Source: Sunxiuqinia rutila (GTDB lineage Bacteria > Bacteroidota > Bacteroidia > Bacteroidales > Prolixibacteraceae). From it: 64,000 nt of DNA. Under the pieces are notes generated by a model that had not been told where the DNA came from, did no database searches, and was given only the letters and a program-made list of their open reading frames with translations. A program made the translations under genes and the position numbers. This document shows, piece by piece, positions 35,225 to 43,994 of the stretch (positions are counted from its first letter, which is position 1; every line of letters begins with the position of its first letter). The stretch lies in NCBI RefSeq assembly GCF_050589705.1, contig NZ_JBNGOT010000003.1, positions 372,001 through 436,000 of the forward strand, written 5' to 3'.

Positions 35225-35544
35225 TTTCCGGACCCAAAACTAATCAAATAAAAATAAGAGAAGGAAACATAAAATAGAACTTATGTTCCGTATGTTGATT
35301 TTAGCAGAATTCACCCCAAAAGCCGGTTTCGAAACAAAGAATCATTAAAAATAACGGAGAAGCTGCCATTCATTCTGTTTTATTTCGTCAAACAATTGTA
35401 AGTTTGCCATGCAACCTGCGGGAAGGTCAACCGACTGACTTCAAGGGAAGAATCAACTACATTTGTATTCCGCTCATTGGCTATAATGACAAGCTATTGA
35501 CGAAACTGTTGCATGCTTTCCTTTTCCCGCCCAAAAACAAAAAA
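35225..35544. promoter_or_regulatory. Divergent intergenic region with a candidate promoter for the hydrogenase maturation genes
   Basis: About 320 bp between the divergent sigma gene and the TM1266-like gene. On the plus strand, TAAGTTTG at 35399-35406 fits the Bacteroidetes -7 consensus TAnnTTTG, with CTGTTTT about 25 bp upstream as a possible -33 element. Transcription would start near 35413 and give a leader of about 130 nt. No clear element for the sigma gene was found. The codons in frame before 35545 (back to 35404) do not look like part of a protein. Confidence 0.4.
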
Positions 35545-35802
35545 ATGACTGCCGAAAAAAGATTGGGTTTCGTTGGAATTATCATTGAAGACCGAACGAA
35601 TAGTGCCTCCCTGGTGAATGAGCTGCTGAGCAAACACGCCGACCTCATTCTGGCTCGTACCGGAATTCCCCGAGCCAAGGGGCACACCTCTGTTATTACC
35701 TTGGTGGTGGACTGCACGACCGATGAATTGGGACAACTTACCGGACGATTAGGAGCAATAAATGGAGTACAAATCAAATCAGGACTGGCAAAAAACGGAT
35801 AA
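35545..35802 (+). CDS. TM1266-like putative regulator of the [FeFe]-hydrogenase system
   Basis: 85 aa, small ferredoxin-fold protein of the family called iron-only hydrogenase system regulator (TM1266 type). Recognisable parts are RLGFVGIIIEDR, the conserved HADLILARTGIP and a GRLGAINGVQIKS end. The family occurs beside HydE/F/G genes and is thought to regulate or assist them; the mechanism is unclear. The ATG at 35545 is chosen because it starts the conserved region; a longer frame from 35404 adds unrelated residues. Its stop is separated from the hydG ATG by one base, so the two are translationally linked. Confidence 0.82.
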   Translation: MTAEKRLGFVGIIIEDRTNSASLVNELLSKHADLILARTGIPRAKGHTSVITLVVDCTTDELGQLTGRLGAINGVQIKSGLAKNG

Positions 35803-35803
35803 C

Positions 35804-37201
35804 ATGAAAACAGCAACACCAACATTCATCAACGAACAGGCAATTTATGACATTCTGGAGAAGCACAGTCAGCCTGATTTTGCGCAAGTGCGTGATGTAT
35901 TGGCCAAAGCAAGCGAAATGAAAGGACTCAAGCTTGAAGAAGTGGCCATATTAAGTGGAATCAGCGATCCGACACAGCTGGAAGAATTGTTCCAGACAGC
36001 CAATCAGATCAAAGACACCATTTACGGAAAGCGCTTGGTGCTCTTTGCGCCTTTGTACATCTCCAATCTGTGCGCCAACGAATGCACCTACTGCGCCTTT
36101 CGTGCCAAAAACAAGGCCATTGTCCGCAAGGCTTTAAACCAGGAAGAAATCAGGCATGAAACCGAAGCACTCATCAAACAAGGGCACAAACGCGTTCTTT
36201 TGGTGGCTGGTGAATCCTATCCCAAGCAAGGGTTTCAGTATGTGCTGGACTCCGTTCGCTCGGTTTATGCCGCACGTCACAACGACACCGAAATACGACG
36301 CGTAAACGTGAATGTAGCCCCTTTGACCGATGAAGAGTTCAAACTATTGAAAGCTGAAAACATTGGCACCTACCAACTCTTTCAGGAAACTTATCATCGT
36401 CAGACCTATCAAAAAGTACACATCGGCGGAAAAAAAATGGATTACAACTGGCGGGTTACTGCACTTCACCGAGCCATGGAAGCGGGGATTGATGATGTAG
36501 GAATCGGTGTACTCTTTGGTCTTTACGATGCCCGTTTTGAGTTGCTGGCCATGATGCAGCACATTTTTGAGCTGGAGCGCGTCTTTGGAGTTGGCCCACA
36601 TACCATCAGCGTTCCTCGCATGGAACCCGCCACCGGCTCCGATGTAGCTTCTCACCCACCCTTTCCGGTTTCCGACCTGGAGTTCCGCAAGATTGTTGCC
36701 ATTTTGCGTTTAGCAGTTCCATATACGGGCATTATTATGTCGACACGCGAAACGGCCAAAATGCGTCGGGAAACTTTTGCCTTGGGCGTTTCTCAGATTT
36801 CGGCCGGCAGCCGCACCAACCCAGGAGGTTATGAAGAAGAGGTTGAAGATGAAGTTTCCGGCCAATTCAGTCTGGGCGACCATCGCCCCTTGGATGAAGT
36901 CATTCGTGACGTAGCTAAAATGGGCTACATTCCTTCATTTTGCACCGGCTGTTACCGCCTGGGACGCACCGGTCAGGATTTCATGGATTTAGCCAAGCCC
37001 GGAGCAATTAAAGCACATTGTGGTCCTAATGCCCTGTCAAGCTTTATGGAATACCTCAACAATTACGCTTCGCCACAAACCTACGAAACCGGTATTCAGT
37101 TAATTGAAAAGACCATTGCCGACATGAAAGGCTTACCCGGAGAACGTGCTCGTAAACTGGTTGATCGGGTTAAGCAAGGAGAAAAAGATATGTTCTGCTA
37201 A
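35804..37201 (+). CDS. hydG: [FeFe]-hydrogenase H-cluster maturase HydG (radical SAM tyrosine lyase)
   Basis: 465 aa radical SAM enzyme that splits tyrosine to supply the CO and CN ligands of the H-cluster. The radical SAM cluster cysteines are Cys90, Cys94 and Cys97 (CANECTYC). The C-terminal auxiliary-cluster motif CxxC-x22-C is intact (Cys380, Cys383, Cys406), which distinguishes HydG from ThiH. GIGVLFGLYDARFE and RMEPATGSDVASHPPFPV are family-typical. The ATG at 35804 directly follows the upstream stop; an earlier in-frame ATG at 35762 would overlap it. No hydE and no hydrogenase catalytic subunit lie in the window, so they must be elsewhere if the system works. Confidence 0.95.
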   Translation: MKTATPTFINEQAIYDILEKHSQPDFAQVRDVLAKASEMKGLKLEEVAILSGISDPTQLEELFQTANQIKDTIYGKRLVLFAPLYISNLCANECTYCAFRAKNKAIVRKALNQEEIRHETEALIKQGHKRVLLVAGESYPKQGFQYVLDSVRSVYAARHNDTEIRRVNVNVAPLTDEEFKLLKAENIGTYQLFQETYHRQTYQKVHIGGKKMDYNWRVTALHRAMEAGIDDVGIGVLFGLYDARFELLAMMQHIFELERVFGVGPHTISVPRMEPATGSDVASHPPFPVSDLEFRKIVAILRLAVPYTGIIMSTRETAKMRRETFALGVSQISAGSRTNPGGYEEEVEDEVSGQFSLGDHRPLDEVIRDVAKMGYIPSFCTGCYRLGRTGQDFMDLAKPGAIKAHCGPNALSSFMEYLNNYASPQTYETGIQLIEKTIADMKGLPGERARKLVDRVKQGEKDMFC

Positions 37202-37269
37202 TTATTGATTCAAGCTTGAAAACTTAGCCAAGGCGCTCAGATACAATTCGGAGGCACCAATTGATATTT

Positions 37270-37304
37270 TTCTAAATAAATGTTAAGGGTGTTTTTATTT
37301 AGAA
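37270..37304 (+). terminator. AT-rich hairpin after hydG
   Basis: A perfect 11-bp inverted repeat TTCTAAATAAA/TTTATTTAGAA (37270-37280 with 37294-37304) with a 13-nt loop. It is AT-rich and lacks a clean trailing T-run, so termination is uncertain; it could instead lie in the promoter or leader of the small gene that starts 47 bp later. Confidence 0.35.
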
Positions 37305-37350
37305 CTATTCTTAATAAATTGCTCTCGTTATAAACTCTAAAATAGAAATT

Positions 37351-37575
37351 ATGAAAAAATTGGTTTTAGTATTAGCAATTGTATTCGCTTTCGGTGTAAC
37401 ATATGCAGGAAATGCTGTTTCTGACAAAAAGGAAACAAAAACAGAGCAAGTAAGCACTGCTGATAAAGACAAAAAAGAAAAGAAGACTGCAAAAACTGAA
37501 AAGAAAGAAGATTGTGCTACGAAGAGCGAAAAGAAATGCTGCAGCAAAAAAACAGACTGTGGCGACAAAAAATAA
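37351..37575 (+). CDS. Small exported Lys- and Cys-rich protein of unknown function
   Basis: 74 aa. A clean signal peptide (KKLVLVLAIVFAFGVTYAG) is followed by a highly charged, low-complexity mature part made mostly of Lys, Glu, Asp and Thr. The C-terminal third holds four Cys (CATKSEKKCC..TDC). I do not recognise a family. It is a real gene by several signs: a signal peptide in frame, and an excellent terminator 25 bp after the stop. It lies between hydG and hydF on the same strand. The Cys/Lys tail could bind metal or form disulfides, but this is a guess. Confidence 0.75.
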   Translation: MKKLVLVLAIVFAFGVTYAGNAVSDKKETKTEQVSTADKDKKEKKTAKTEKKEDCATKSEKKCCSKKTDCGDKK

Positions 37576-37600
37576 GTCTTCGTATTTTCATACCTATCAA

Positions 37601-37626
37601 AAGCCGACCTTGAGTCGGCTTTTTTC
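37601..37626 (+). terminator. Intrinsic terminator after the small exported protein gene
   Basis: An 8-bp perfect stem AAGCCGAC/GTCGGCTT (37601-37608 with 37614-37621), 5-nt loop, followed by TTTTTC. It ends the small gene's transcript, so hydF, 158 bp further on, needs its own promoter. Confidence 0.92.
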
Positions 37627-37783
37627 GTGCTTTATCCGGAGATAAACTCAAGCAAAGCGCTCATTATTCGTCCAAGTCGACCCCAAAAAAATGCCTCCAC
37701 ACAAGGCTGACCAGCGAATTATTTTGCAAAAACATTGCTAAGAAAACAGATCCTTCGTACTTTTCAGGCTTAATCGCAAACAG

Positions 37784-39016
37784 ATGAAATCCCCCAAATC
37801 TTTTCGTTTACATATTGGCCTTTTTGGGCGTCGCAATGTTGGAAAATCCTCTTTGCTGAATGCACTAACCCAACAGGAAGTATCCATTGTTTCGGACGTA
37901 GCCGGCACCACCACCGACCCGGTTGAAAAACCCATGGAATTGCTACCTCTTGGCCCGGTGTTGTTTATTGATACTGCCGGCATGGACGACGTTGGCTCAC
38001 TGGGAGAAAAAAGGGTTCAAAAAACAAAGGCCGTTTTTGAGCGTACCGATTTGGGAATTCTGATTTCGACCAGCGAGCTTTGGGGTGACTTTGAAGAAGC
38101 AACCCTGCGCGAGTTAAGAGAACGGGAGATTCCGACAATCATCGTTTTCAACAAGACTGACCTGCACCAGCCTCAAGCTTGCCTACTCAACAACTTAACG
38201 GCCGATAAAATTCCCATTGTTGAAACCTCGGCAACCACCAAAGCCGGAATTGACTCCTTGCGCCAAACCATTCTGAAAACGGCCCCTGACGATTACATCA
38301 ACCGCCCGGCAATTGTTGCTGACCTGGTTGGCCCGGGCGAAGCTGCCATACTGGTTGTGCCGATTGACAAGGAAGCACCCAAAGGTCGGCTCATTCTTCC
38401 ACAGGTACAAAGCATCCGCGATTTACTGGATGGCGACTCCTTTTGCATGGTGGTAAAAGACCAACAACTTCCCGAAGCCCTGTCAAGAATGAACACACCC
38501 CCAAAACTGGTAGTTACCGACAGTCAGGCATTTACCAAAGTGGCGGCCCTTACGCCCCCCGAAATCCCGCTTACAGGCTTTTCCATCCTCTTTGCCCGGT
38601 TCCAGGGTGACCTCAACGCCATGGTACGAGGCGCAATGGCTATCGACCAGCTGAAAGCCGGCGACCGGGTTCTTATTGCCGAAGCCTGTTCGCATCATCC
38701 CATTCAGGAAGATATTGGAACCGTGAAAATCCCCAAGTGGCTTAACCAATACGTGGGTGGAAAACTACAAATTGAGCACGCCCGGGGCCGCGATTTTCCG
38801 GCCGACATCAGTTCTTATAAACTGATCATTCACTGCGGGGCCTGTATGTGGAACCGACGCGAGATGCTATCGCGTATTTTAAGAGCCGAGCAAGCGGATG
38901 TCCCTATCACCAACTACGGGTTAACCATTGCCTATTCGCTGGGCATTTTTGAACGGGCACTGCAACCATTCCCCGATGCGCTGAATATTTATAAAAAATG
39001 GCAGCCATCAAGCTAA
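37784..39016 (+). CDS. hydF: [FeFe]-hydrogenase maturation GTPase HydF
   Basis: 410 aa GTPase scaffold that carries the 2Fe precursor to apo-hydrogenase. The N-terminal GTPase domain (about 1-170) has the P-loop GRRNVGKSS (15-23), switch DTAGMDD and NKTD. A dimerisation domain follows (about 180-270). The C-terminal cluster-binding domain has ACSHH and, about 45 residues later, HCGACMWNRREM, matching the CxH-x(n)-HCxxC ligands of HydF. The ATG at 37784 starts MKSPKSFRLHIGLFG. It is separated from hydG by the small exported protein gene and a terminator, an unusual split. Confidence 0.95.
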   Translation: MKSPKSFRLHIGLFGRRNVGKSSLLNALTQQEVSIVSDVAGTTTDPVEKPMELLPLGPVLFIDTAGMDDVGSLGEKRVQKTKAVFERTDLGILISTSELWGDFEEATLRELREREIPTIIVFNKTDLHQPQACLLNNLTADKIPIVETSATTKAGIDSLRQTILKTAPDDYINRPAIVADLVGPGEAAILVVPIDKEAPKGRLILPQVQSIRDLLDGDSFCMVVKDQQLPEALSRMNTPPKLVVTDSQAFTKVAALTPPEIPLTGFSILFARFQGDLNAMVRGAMAIDQLKAGDRVLIAEACSHHPIQEDIGTVKIPKWLNQYVGGKLQIEHARGRDFPADISSYKLIIHCGACMWNRREMLSRILRAEQADVPITNYGLTIAYSLGIFERALQPFPDALNIYKKWQPSS

Positions 39017-39347
39017 TTTAATGATTGAACCAACGCGCAATTTAAACTTTCACTCGGGCAAAATGGAAAAATGAAGTCTGCCGATTTCCTCAAAAGAGAT
39101 GGTGCCTTGGTGCTTATTAAAGAAATTTACGCAAGCCCAAACACCACTATCAACACTTTAAATTGTTGCGACTCCCATTTTTGCCTAATTTAGCGAGGTT
39201 TTCATCCCGAAGAAAATAATAAACCAACAACCGTAATACCAGTGACAGGCATGAAAAAAGTTGCATGAGCAAAATACGTAAGTTATTTTAGCTTAATGAA
39301 CTCAAATTCCTGTTGGACTTGGCATTACTAAAAATGAATGATTAACC
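39017..39347. other. Intergenic region after hydF without a recognised gene
   Basis: 331 bp. No ORF with coding character, no clear terminator for hydF and no repeat were seen. The last 100 bp are AT-rich and probably carry the promoter of the secreted esterase-like gene at 39348. Confidence 0.6.
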
Positions 39348-40301
39348 ATGAAGATTTTAATTTCGACGATCTGCATTCTTTTTACTCTGAATGCAACAGT
39401 TGCTCAAGAGCGCTACCTGGAGGAAATAACGGACTCTGTACAAACAGAAACCTTTACTTACATTCAAAAAGACGGTCAGCAGCTGGAACTTGATGTTTAT
39501 ACACCGGCTTTCGACAGTCAGGACACACGTCCTGTTCTACTATATGTTCATGGTGGTGGCTTTTCAGGAGGTACCCGTGACGGAGGTAGGATCCCCGCCT
39601 TTTGCAAAAAAATAGCCCGACGTGGCTATGTGGTCGTTTCCATCACTTACCGCCTCACGCGCAAAGGCACACCCACAGGCTTTGGTTGCGATTGTCCGGC
39701 TGATGAAAAAATGAAAACATTCGCTGCAGCCGTTGAAGACATTCAGGATGCCACCTATTTCTTAATTCAAAACCGGGAGCAGCTGGGAATTGATCCCTAT
39801 CGGATCATCCTTTCGGGCAGCAGTGCCGGAGCCGAATCTGTGCTTATGGCTGCCTATCAGCCGCCCTATTGCTACGATCTGGATAAAGGACCGGTGAGCT
39901 ATGCCGGTGTCATTTCAATGGCCGGAGCCATTCCCGACACCTCCATTATTTATGCAGAGTCAGCCGTTCCATCCTTGCTTTTTCATGGCACCTGCGACAA
40001 CCTGGTTCCGTATGGCTCCGCTCCACACCATTATTGCAACGAAGACAAACCGGGCTACCTGGTTTTGCACGGCGGAAAAACCATTGCCGACCGCTTGCAT
40101 CAGCTCGACAAACCCTACTGGCTTTATACCCTTTGCGGGGAAAATCACCGGATTGCCAGCTCGCCCATGGTAGAGCAATTTGACGAAATCATCAGCTTTT
40201 GCAATGACTTTGTCCTTCATCAATCCAAAAACCAAATTCATACCGTCATCCCTGGCAAACACAATTGTCAGTATCCTGAATTCGACTATTGTCAAAACTA
40301 A
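39348..40301 (+). CDS. Secreted alpha/beta hydrolase (carboxylesterase-like)
   Basis: 317 aa with signal peptide (ISTICILFTLNATVAQ). Alpha/beta hydrolase fold with an oxyanion-hole motif HGGGFSGG (68-75), the nucleophile elbow GSSAG (Ser159), a late acidic residue in GTCDNLVPYG and the catalytic His in CGENHRI. This matches the BD-FAE/hormone-sensitive-lipase-like esterases often found with glycan or lipid degradation. A Cys pair in GFGCDCPADE is conspicuous. The substrate is unknown. The next gene begins 11 bp after the stop, so the two are probably co-transcribed. Confidence 0.82.
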   Translation: MKILISTICILFTLNATVAQERYLEEITDSVQTETFTYIQKDGQQLELDVYTPAFDSQDTRPVLLYVHGGGFSGGTRDGGRIPAFCKKIARRGYVVVSITYRLTRKGTPTGFGCDCPADEKMKTFAAAVEDIQDATYFLIQNREQLGIDPYRIILSGSSAGAESVLMAAYQPPYCYDLDKGPVSYAGVISMAGAIPDTSIIYAESAVPSLLFHGTCDNLVPYGSAPHHYCNEDKPGYLVLHGGKTIADRLHQLDKPYWLYTLCGENHRIASSPMVEQFDEIISFCNDFVLHQSKNQIHTVIPGKHNCQYPEFDYCQN

Positions 40302-40312
40302 ATTATGCACCA

Positions 40313-41146
40313 ATGAGAACCTCGATTTTTTTAATCATGATCCTTTTATCAGCTACAAATTCCATATTCGCCCAGTCTGCCAACGTCGTCACGTACAACA
40401 TTCGTTACGCCAACGAGGGAGACGGAGTTAATGCCTGGTCAAACCGGAAACTTCTGGTTACCGACCTGCTGCGTTTTCACGAAGCCGACATTATTGGACT
40501 TCAGGAAGCCTTATACGAACAGGTAACCGATATTTCCCTGCAGCTTCCCGGCTTTGACCAAATTGGTGTTGGGCGCGAGGATGGCAAAGCAGAAGGTGAA
40601 TATTCGCCCATTTTTTACAACAGCCGAAAATATCAGCTGAAAGATCATGGCTGGTTCTGGCTTTCCGAAACACCGGAGGTTCCCAGCATGGGATGGGATG
40701 CTGCTTGCAAACGGATTTGCACGTACGCCTGGTTTGAAGACTACGATAAAAGGAAGACCTTTTGGGTTTTCAACACGCACTTTGACCATGTAGGTGACGA
40801 AGCACGGCTCAACTCCGCCCGACTGATTCTTCAGAAGATTGACTCGCTGAACACCAAAAATGACCCGGTTATTTTGATGGGCGATTTTAACCTGACGCCG
40901 GAAGCTGCGCCAATTGCCCGCCTCGAAACCCAGTTTTTCGACAGCAAAAAAGTTTCTGCACAGGCCCCTTATGGCCCGGAAGGAACCTACAATGCTTTTG
41001 ACTTCAACAGTGAATTAAAAAATCGCATCGACTATATTTTTGTCAAAGGAAAAATTGAAGTGCTGAAGTATGGCGTACTGACTGACTCCTACGAGCAGCG
41101 CTATCCTTCAGATCATCTTCCGGTGTTGATTGAAGTGGCCTTTTAA
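40313..41146 (+). CDS. Secreted endonuclease/exonuclease/phosphatase-fold hydrolase
   Basis: 277 aa from the ATG at 40313; a TTG 24 bases upstream, inside the previous gene, is not needed. It has a signal peptide (IFLIMILLSATNSIFAQS). EEP-fold motifs in order: VVTYNIRYAN (metal-site Asn), IIGLQEAL (Glu), FNTHFDHVG, LMGDFNLTPEA (Asp/Asn) and YPSDHLPVLIEV (Asp/His). Family members cleave phosphodiesters or phosphomonoesters; secreted Bacteroidetes ones are often annotated as endonuclease or phosphatase without proof. It lies directly downstream of the esterase-like gene. Confidence 0.85.
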   Translation: MRTSIFLIMILLSATNSIFAQSANVVTYNIRYANEGDGVNAWSNRKLLVTDLLRFHEADIIGLQEALYEQVTDISLQLPGFDQIGVGREDGKAEGEYSPIFYNSRKYQLKDHGWFWLSETPEVPSMGWDAACKRICTYAWFEDYDKRKTFWVFNTHFDHVGDEARLNSARLILQKIDSLNTKNDPVILMGDFNLTPEAAPIARLETQFFDSKKVSAQAPYGPEGTYNAFDFNSELKNRIDYIFVKGKIEVLKYGVLTDSYEQRYPSDHLPVLIEVAF

Positions 41147-41184
41147 CACTGAACTTTTTGGGACTTCTGCTGTCCTAAAGGGTA

Positions 41185-42240
41185 ATGAAATTTGATTACC
41201 TGATTATCGGACAAGGATTGGCCGGCACCCTGCTTGTACACGCCTTAAGAAAACGCGGAAAGTCATGCATGGTGCTGGATAATCCGGAGCAGCCCAAAGC
41301 CTCTGAAGTTGCAGCAGGAGTGATCAATCCTGTTGTTTTCAGGCGCCTAACCAAAAGCTGGCTCATTGATGAGCTTTACCTCCAGCTACTCAGCACCTAT
41401 GCCGAGTTAGAACACGAATTTGGTACCCGCCTGTTTTATCCGCTCCAAATCAAAAAAGTACTCGGTAAAGGAGAAAATGAATTCTGGCGAAAGAAGGTTG
41501 CTGACGACAAACTTCAGAACTACCTTCTTCAGGAACCGGAACCAATCAGCTCCCCATACATTGAGGCGCCGTTTGGAGTTGGCACAGTCATCCAAAGCGG
41601 ACGTGTTGACCTCAGTCAACTGATTGAGAGTATGCGCCAACAGCTTCAATCGGAAAACTGTATTCGGTTTGAGAAAGTTGCCTGGAATAAACTTACCTTA
41701 CAGGAAAACCGGGTCATTTACCAGGACCTGGAAGCTCAAAAAGTCATTTTCTGTGAAGGCCATGCCGTTTCCCAAAATCCATTCTTTAAAAACCTTCAGT
41801 TCAAACATACCAAGGGAGAAATGCTTCGGATAAAAACGACCACTTACAACGAAAACTTCATCCTCAACAAAGCCATGTTTTTAATGCCCGAAGGAGAACA
41901 GTACTACCGACTTGGTGCAACCTACGATTGGAATGATTTAAGTACCACACCTCAGGAACATGCCCGAATTGAGCTGACGGAAAAACTCAGCACATTCTTC
42001 ACAGGTACGTATGAAGTGGTCGATCACCAGGCTGGCATCCGGCCAACCACGCACGACCGGAGGCCGGTTTTAGGGCTTCATCCCCACTTCCCACAGCTGG
42101 GCATTTTTAACGGTTTAGGCTCCAAAGGAACCATGCTTGGGCCCTACTTTGCCCGGCAATTTGCCCGCTTCCTGTGTGACGAAGATCAGGCCATTCAGCC
42201 AGAAGTAAACATAAACCGCTACTTCCCGGAAAGAAAATAG
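41185..42240 (+). CDS. FAD-dependent oxidoreductase of the DAO family
   Basis: 351 aa. The N-terminal dinucleotide-binding motif GQGLAG (9-14) with the following VLDN strand binds FAD. VAAGVINPVVFRR and the C-terminal GIRPTTHDRRPVLGLHPHFPQLGIFNGLGSKG are typical of the D-amino-acid oxidase/glycine oxidase fold, also seen in the oxidase half of MnmC. No signal peptide, so it is cytoplasmic. The likely substrate is an amine or amino acid; the nearby AGCS amino-acid symporter is consistent but the link is loose (280 bp gap). Confidence 0.85.
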   Translation: MKFDYLIIGQGLAGTLLVHALRKRGKSCMVLDNPEQPKASEVAAGVINPVVFRRLTKSWLIDELYLQLLSTYAELEHEFGTRLFYPLQIKKVLGKGENEFWRKKVADDKLQNYLLQEPEPISSPYIEAPFGVGTVIQSGRVDLSQLIESMRQQLQSENCIRFEKVAWNKLTLQENRVIYQDLEAQKVIFCEGHAVSQNPFFKNLQFKHTKGEMLRIKTTTYNENFILNKAMFLMPEGEQYYRLGATYDWNDLSTTPQEHARIELTEKLSTFFTGTYEVVDHQAGIRPTTHDRRPVLGLHPHFPQLGIFNGLGSKGTMLGPYFARQFARFLCDEDQAIQPEVNINRYFPERK

Positions 42241-42519
42241 TCCCATTAGCGGGCTCAAAACCACGAACGAAAAAGCTCCAAGGGTTCGAAAAAATAAAAA
42301 AGCGTATATTAACGTGCTAAACGTTGGATATCATCCTGCACCTCAACATAAACGACCTGAATCAAAACTCATGAAGGCCATGCAAAATACCGTTAGAATT
42401 GTTTTCCTGCGTACGGGACGTTCAAAGGTCTTTGCCTGGCTTCATCAATTAAAAATTTAAAGAAAACATCATTTGACGCATATCAAAATGATGTTAACAG
42501 AAACATAAATCAGAATCGT

Positions 42520-43881
42520 TTGAAAGCATTTGGCGAAATCATTATCAAGTTATCGGATCTCATTTGGGGGGCTCCTCTGCTGATCCTCTTACTCGGAGGC
42601 GGACTTTATTTTTTATTCATTTCTCGGTTGGCTCCGATTAAATACATTGGTCATGCCATTCAGATTTTACGTGGGAAATACGATGATCCTGAAGAAGCCG
42701 GACAATTGCACCACTACCAGGCACTGGCAACGGCCCTGGCCGGAACCGTAGGAATGGGTAACATTAGCGGAGTAGCCATTGCCATTACCACAGGCGGACC
42801 AGGAGCCATTTTCTGGATGTGGATTTCTGCACTGGTCGGCATTTCAACCAAGTTTTTCACCTGCTCGCTGGCGGTTATGTACCGCGGAAAAGACAATGCC
42901 GGAGAAATACAGGGTGGCCCCATGTATGTCATCACCGAAGGCCTTGGCAAGCGTTGGAAACCACTGGCCATATTCTTCTCCGTTACGGCCATGCTTGGCG
43001 TGCTTCCAATATTTCAGGCCAATCAGCTCACCCAGGCCATTAGCGATGTGGTGCTGCAGCCCAACGGCATTCCGGTATCCTTTACCAGCAGTCTGATCAT
43101 CGGGCTGGTGCTGGCATTTATTGTTGCTCTGGTTATTCTAGGCGGGGTTAAACGAATTGGAAAGGTAACCGGACGTGTGGTACCTGTTATGATCGTCGTT
43201 TATATTGTTACCATTCTCTACATTATTTTCTCCAATTCCAGCGAAATACTTCCAAGTTTAAAACTGATTTTCAACGATGCCTTTACCGGCAACGCTGTTC
43301 TTGGTGGTTCGCTCGGGGCCATCATCATCACCGGGGTTCGCCGAGCCGCGTTCTCCAACGAAGCCGGAGTTGGTACCGCTCCCATGGCTCATGGTGCCGC
43401 CAAAACCAACGAACCGATTCGCGAAGGACTCGTGGCTATGCTGGGCCCCATTATCGATACCATTATCGTTTGCACCATGACTGCCCTGGCCATCATTATT
43501 ACCGGGGTTTGGAAGCACAGCGAGGCCGACGGCATCACCCTCACCGCCGAAGCCTTTGACCAGGTCATTCCGTACGGTAGCTATTTACTGACCATTTGTG
43601 TCAGCTTCTTTGCGCTGTCAACCATGTTTGCCTTTCCCTATTACGGCAGCAAATGCCTGAGCTTTGTTGCAGGAACCCAATATCAAAAATGGTATCACTA
43701 CGCGGTGGTTATCCTGGTCGTTGTTGGTTCCGTGTCGCAACTTCAGGTTGTGGTTAGTTTTTTAGACCTGTCTTTTGCCCTAATGGCCTTCCCCACCATG
43801 ATCAGCGCCATTTTGCTTTCCGGACAGGTGCGCAAGGCTGCACGGGTTTATTTCAAAAAACTCGAACTCAAACAATTTTAA
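42520..43881 (+). CDS. Sodium:alanine (AGCS family) symporter
   Basis: 453 aa inner-membrane transporter of the AGCS family, importing alanine, glycine or a related amino acid with Na+. It has about ten hydrophobic segments. Family motifs are GTVGMGNISGVAIAITTGGPGAIFW, NEAGVGTAPMAH and AFPYYGSKC. No ATG occurs in frame near the N-terminus; the best start is the TTG at 42520, giving LKAFGEIIIKLSDLIWG with the correct spacing to the first helix. The upstream 279 bp hold no gene. Confidence 0.92.
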   Translation: MKAFGEIIIKLSDLIWGAPLLILLLGGGLYFLFISRLAPIKYIGHAIQILRGKYDDPEEAGQLHHYQALATALAGTVGMGNISGVAIAITTGGPGAIFWMWISALVGISTKFFTCSLAVMYRGKDNAGEIQGGPMYVITEGLGKRWKPLAIFFSVTAMLGVLPIFQANQLTQAISDVVLQPNGIPVSFTSSLIIGLVLAFIVALVILGGVKRIGKVTGRVVPVMIVVYIVTILYIIFSNSSEILPSLKLIFNDAFTGNAVLGGSLGAIIITGVRRAAFSNEAGVGTAPMAHGAAKTNEPIREGLVAMLGPIIDTIIVCTMTALAIIITGVWKHSEADGITLTAEAFDQVIPYGSYLLTICVSFFALSTMFAFPYYGSKCLSFVAGTQYQKWYHYAVVILVVVGSVSQLQVVVSFLDLSFALMAFPTMISAILLSGQVRKAARVYFKKLELKQF

Positions 43882-43937
43882 CGCGTTAGCCAAAAGGTTT
43901 CTTACTTCAGTCCGCTTAAAATGTTCTCATAATCGCC

Positions 43938-43970
43938 ATGTTTTTTATAACTTAGAGCCAATTATTTTTG
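43938..43970 (+). promoter_or_regulatory. Candidate promoter of the GH20 gene
   Basis: TATTTTTG at 43963-43970 fits the -7 consensus TAnnTTTG, with a T-rich -33-like element (TGTTTTTT) about 25 bp upstream at 43940. It sits 24 bp before the start codon at 43995, giving a short leader. Confidence 0.45.
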
Positions 43971-43994
43971 AACGAACCATTGAATTAATCAACC

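Noticed and set aside
35804..37201. ThiH (thiamine synthesis) in place of HydG
   Set aside because: The C-terminal CxxC-x22-C cluster motif is present and hydF plus a TM1266-like gene are adjacent.
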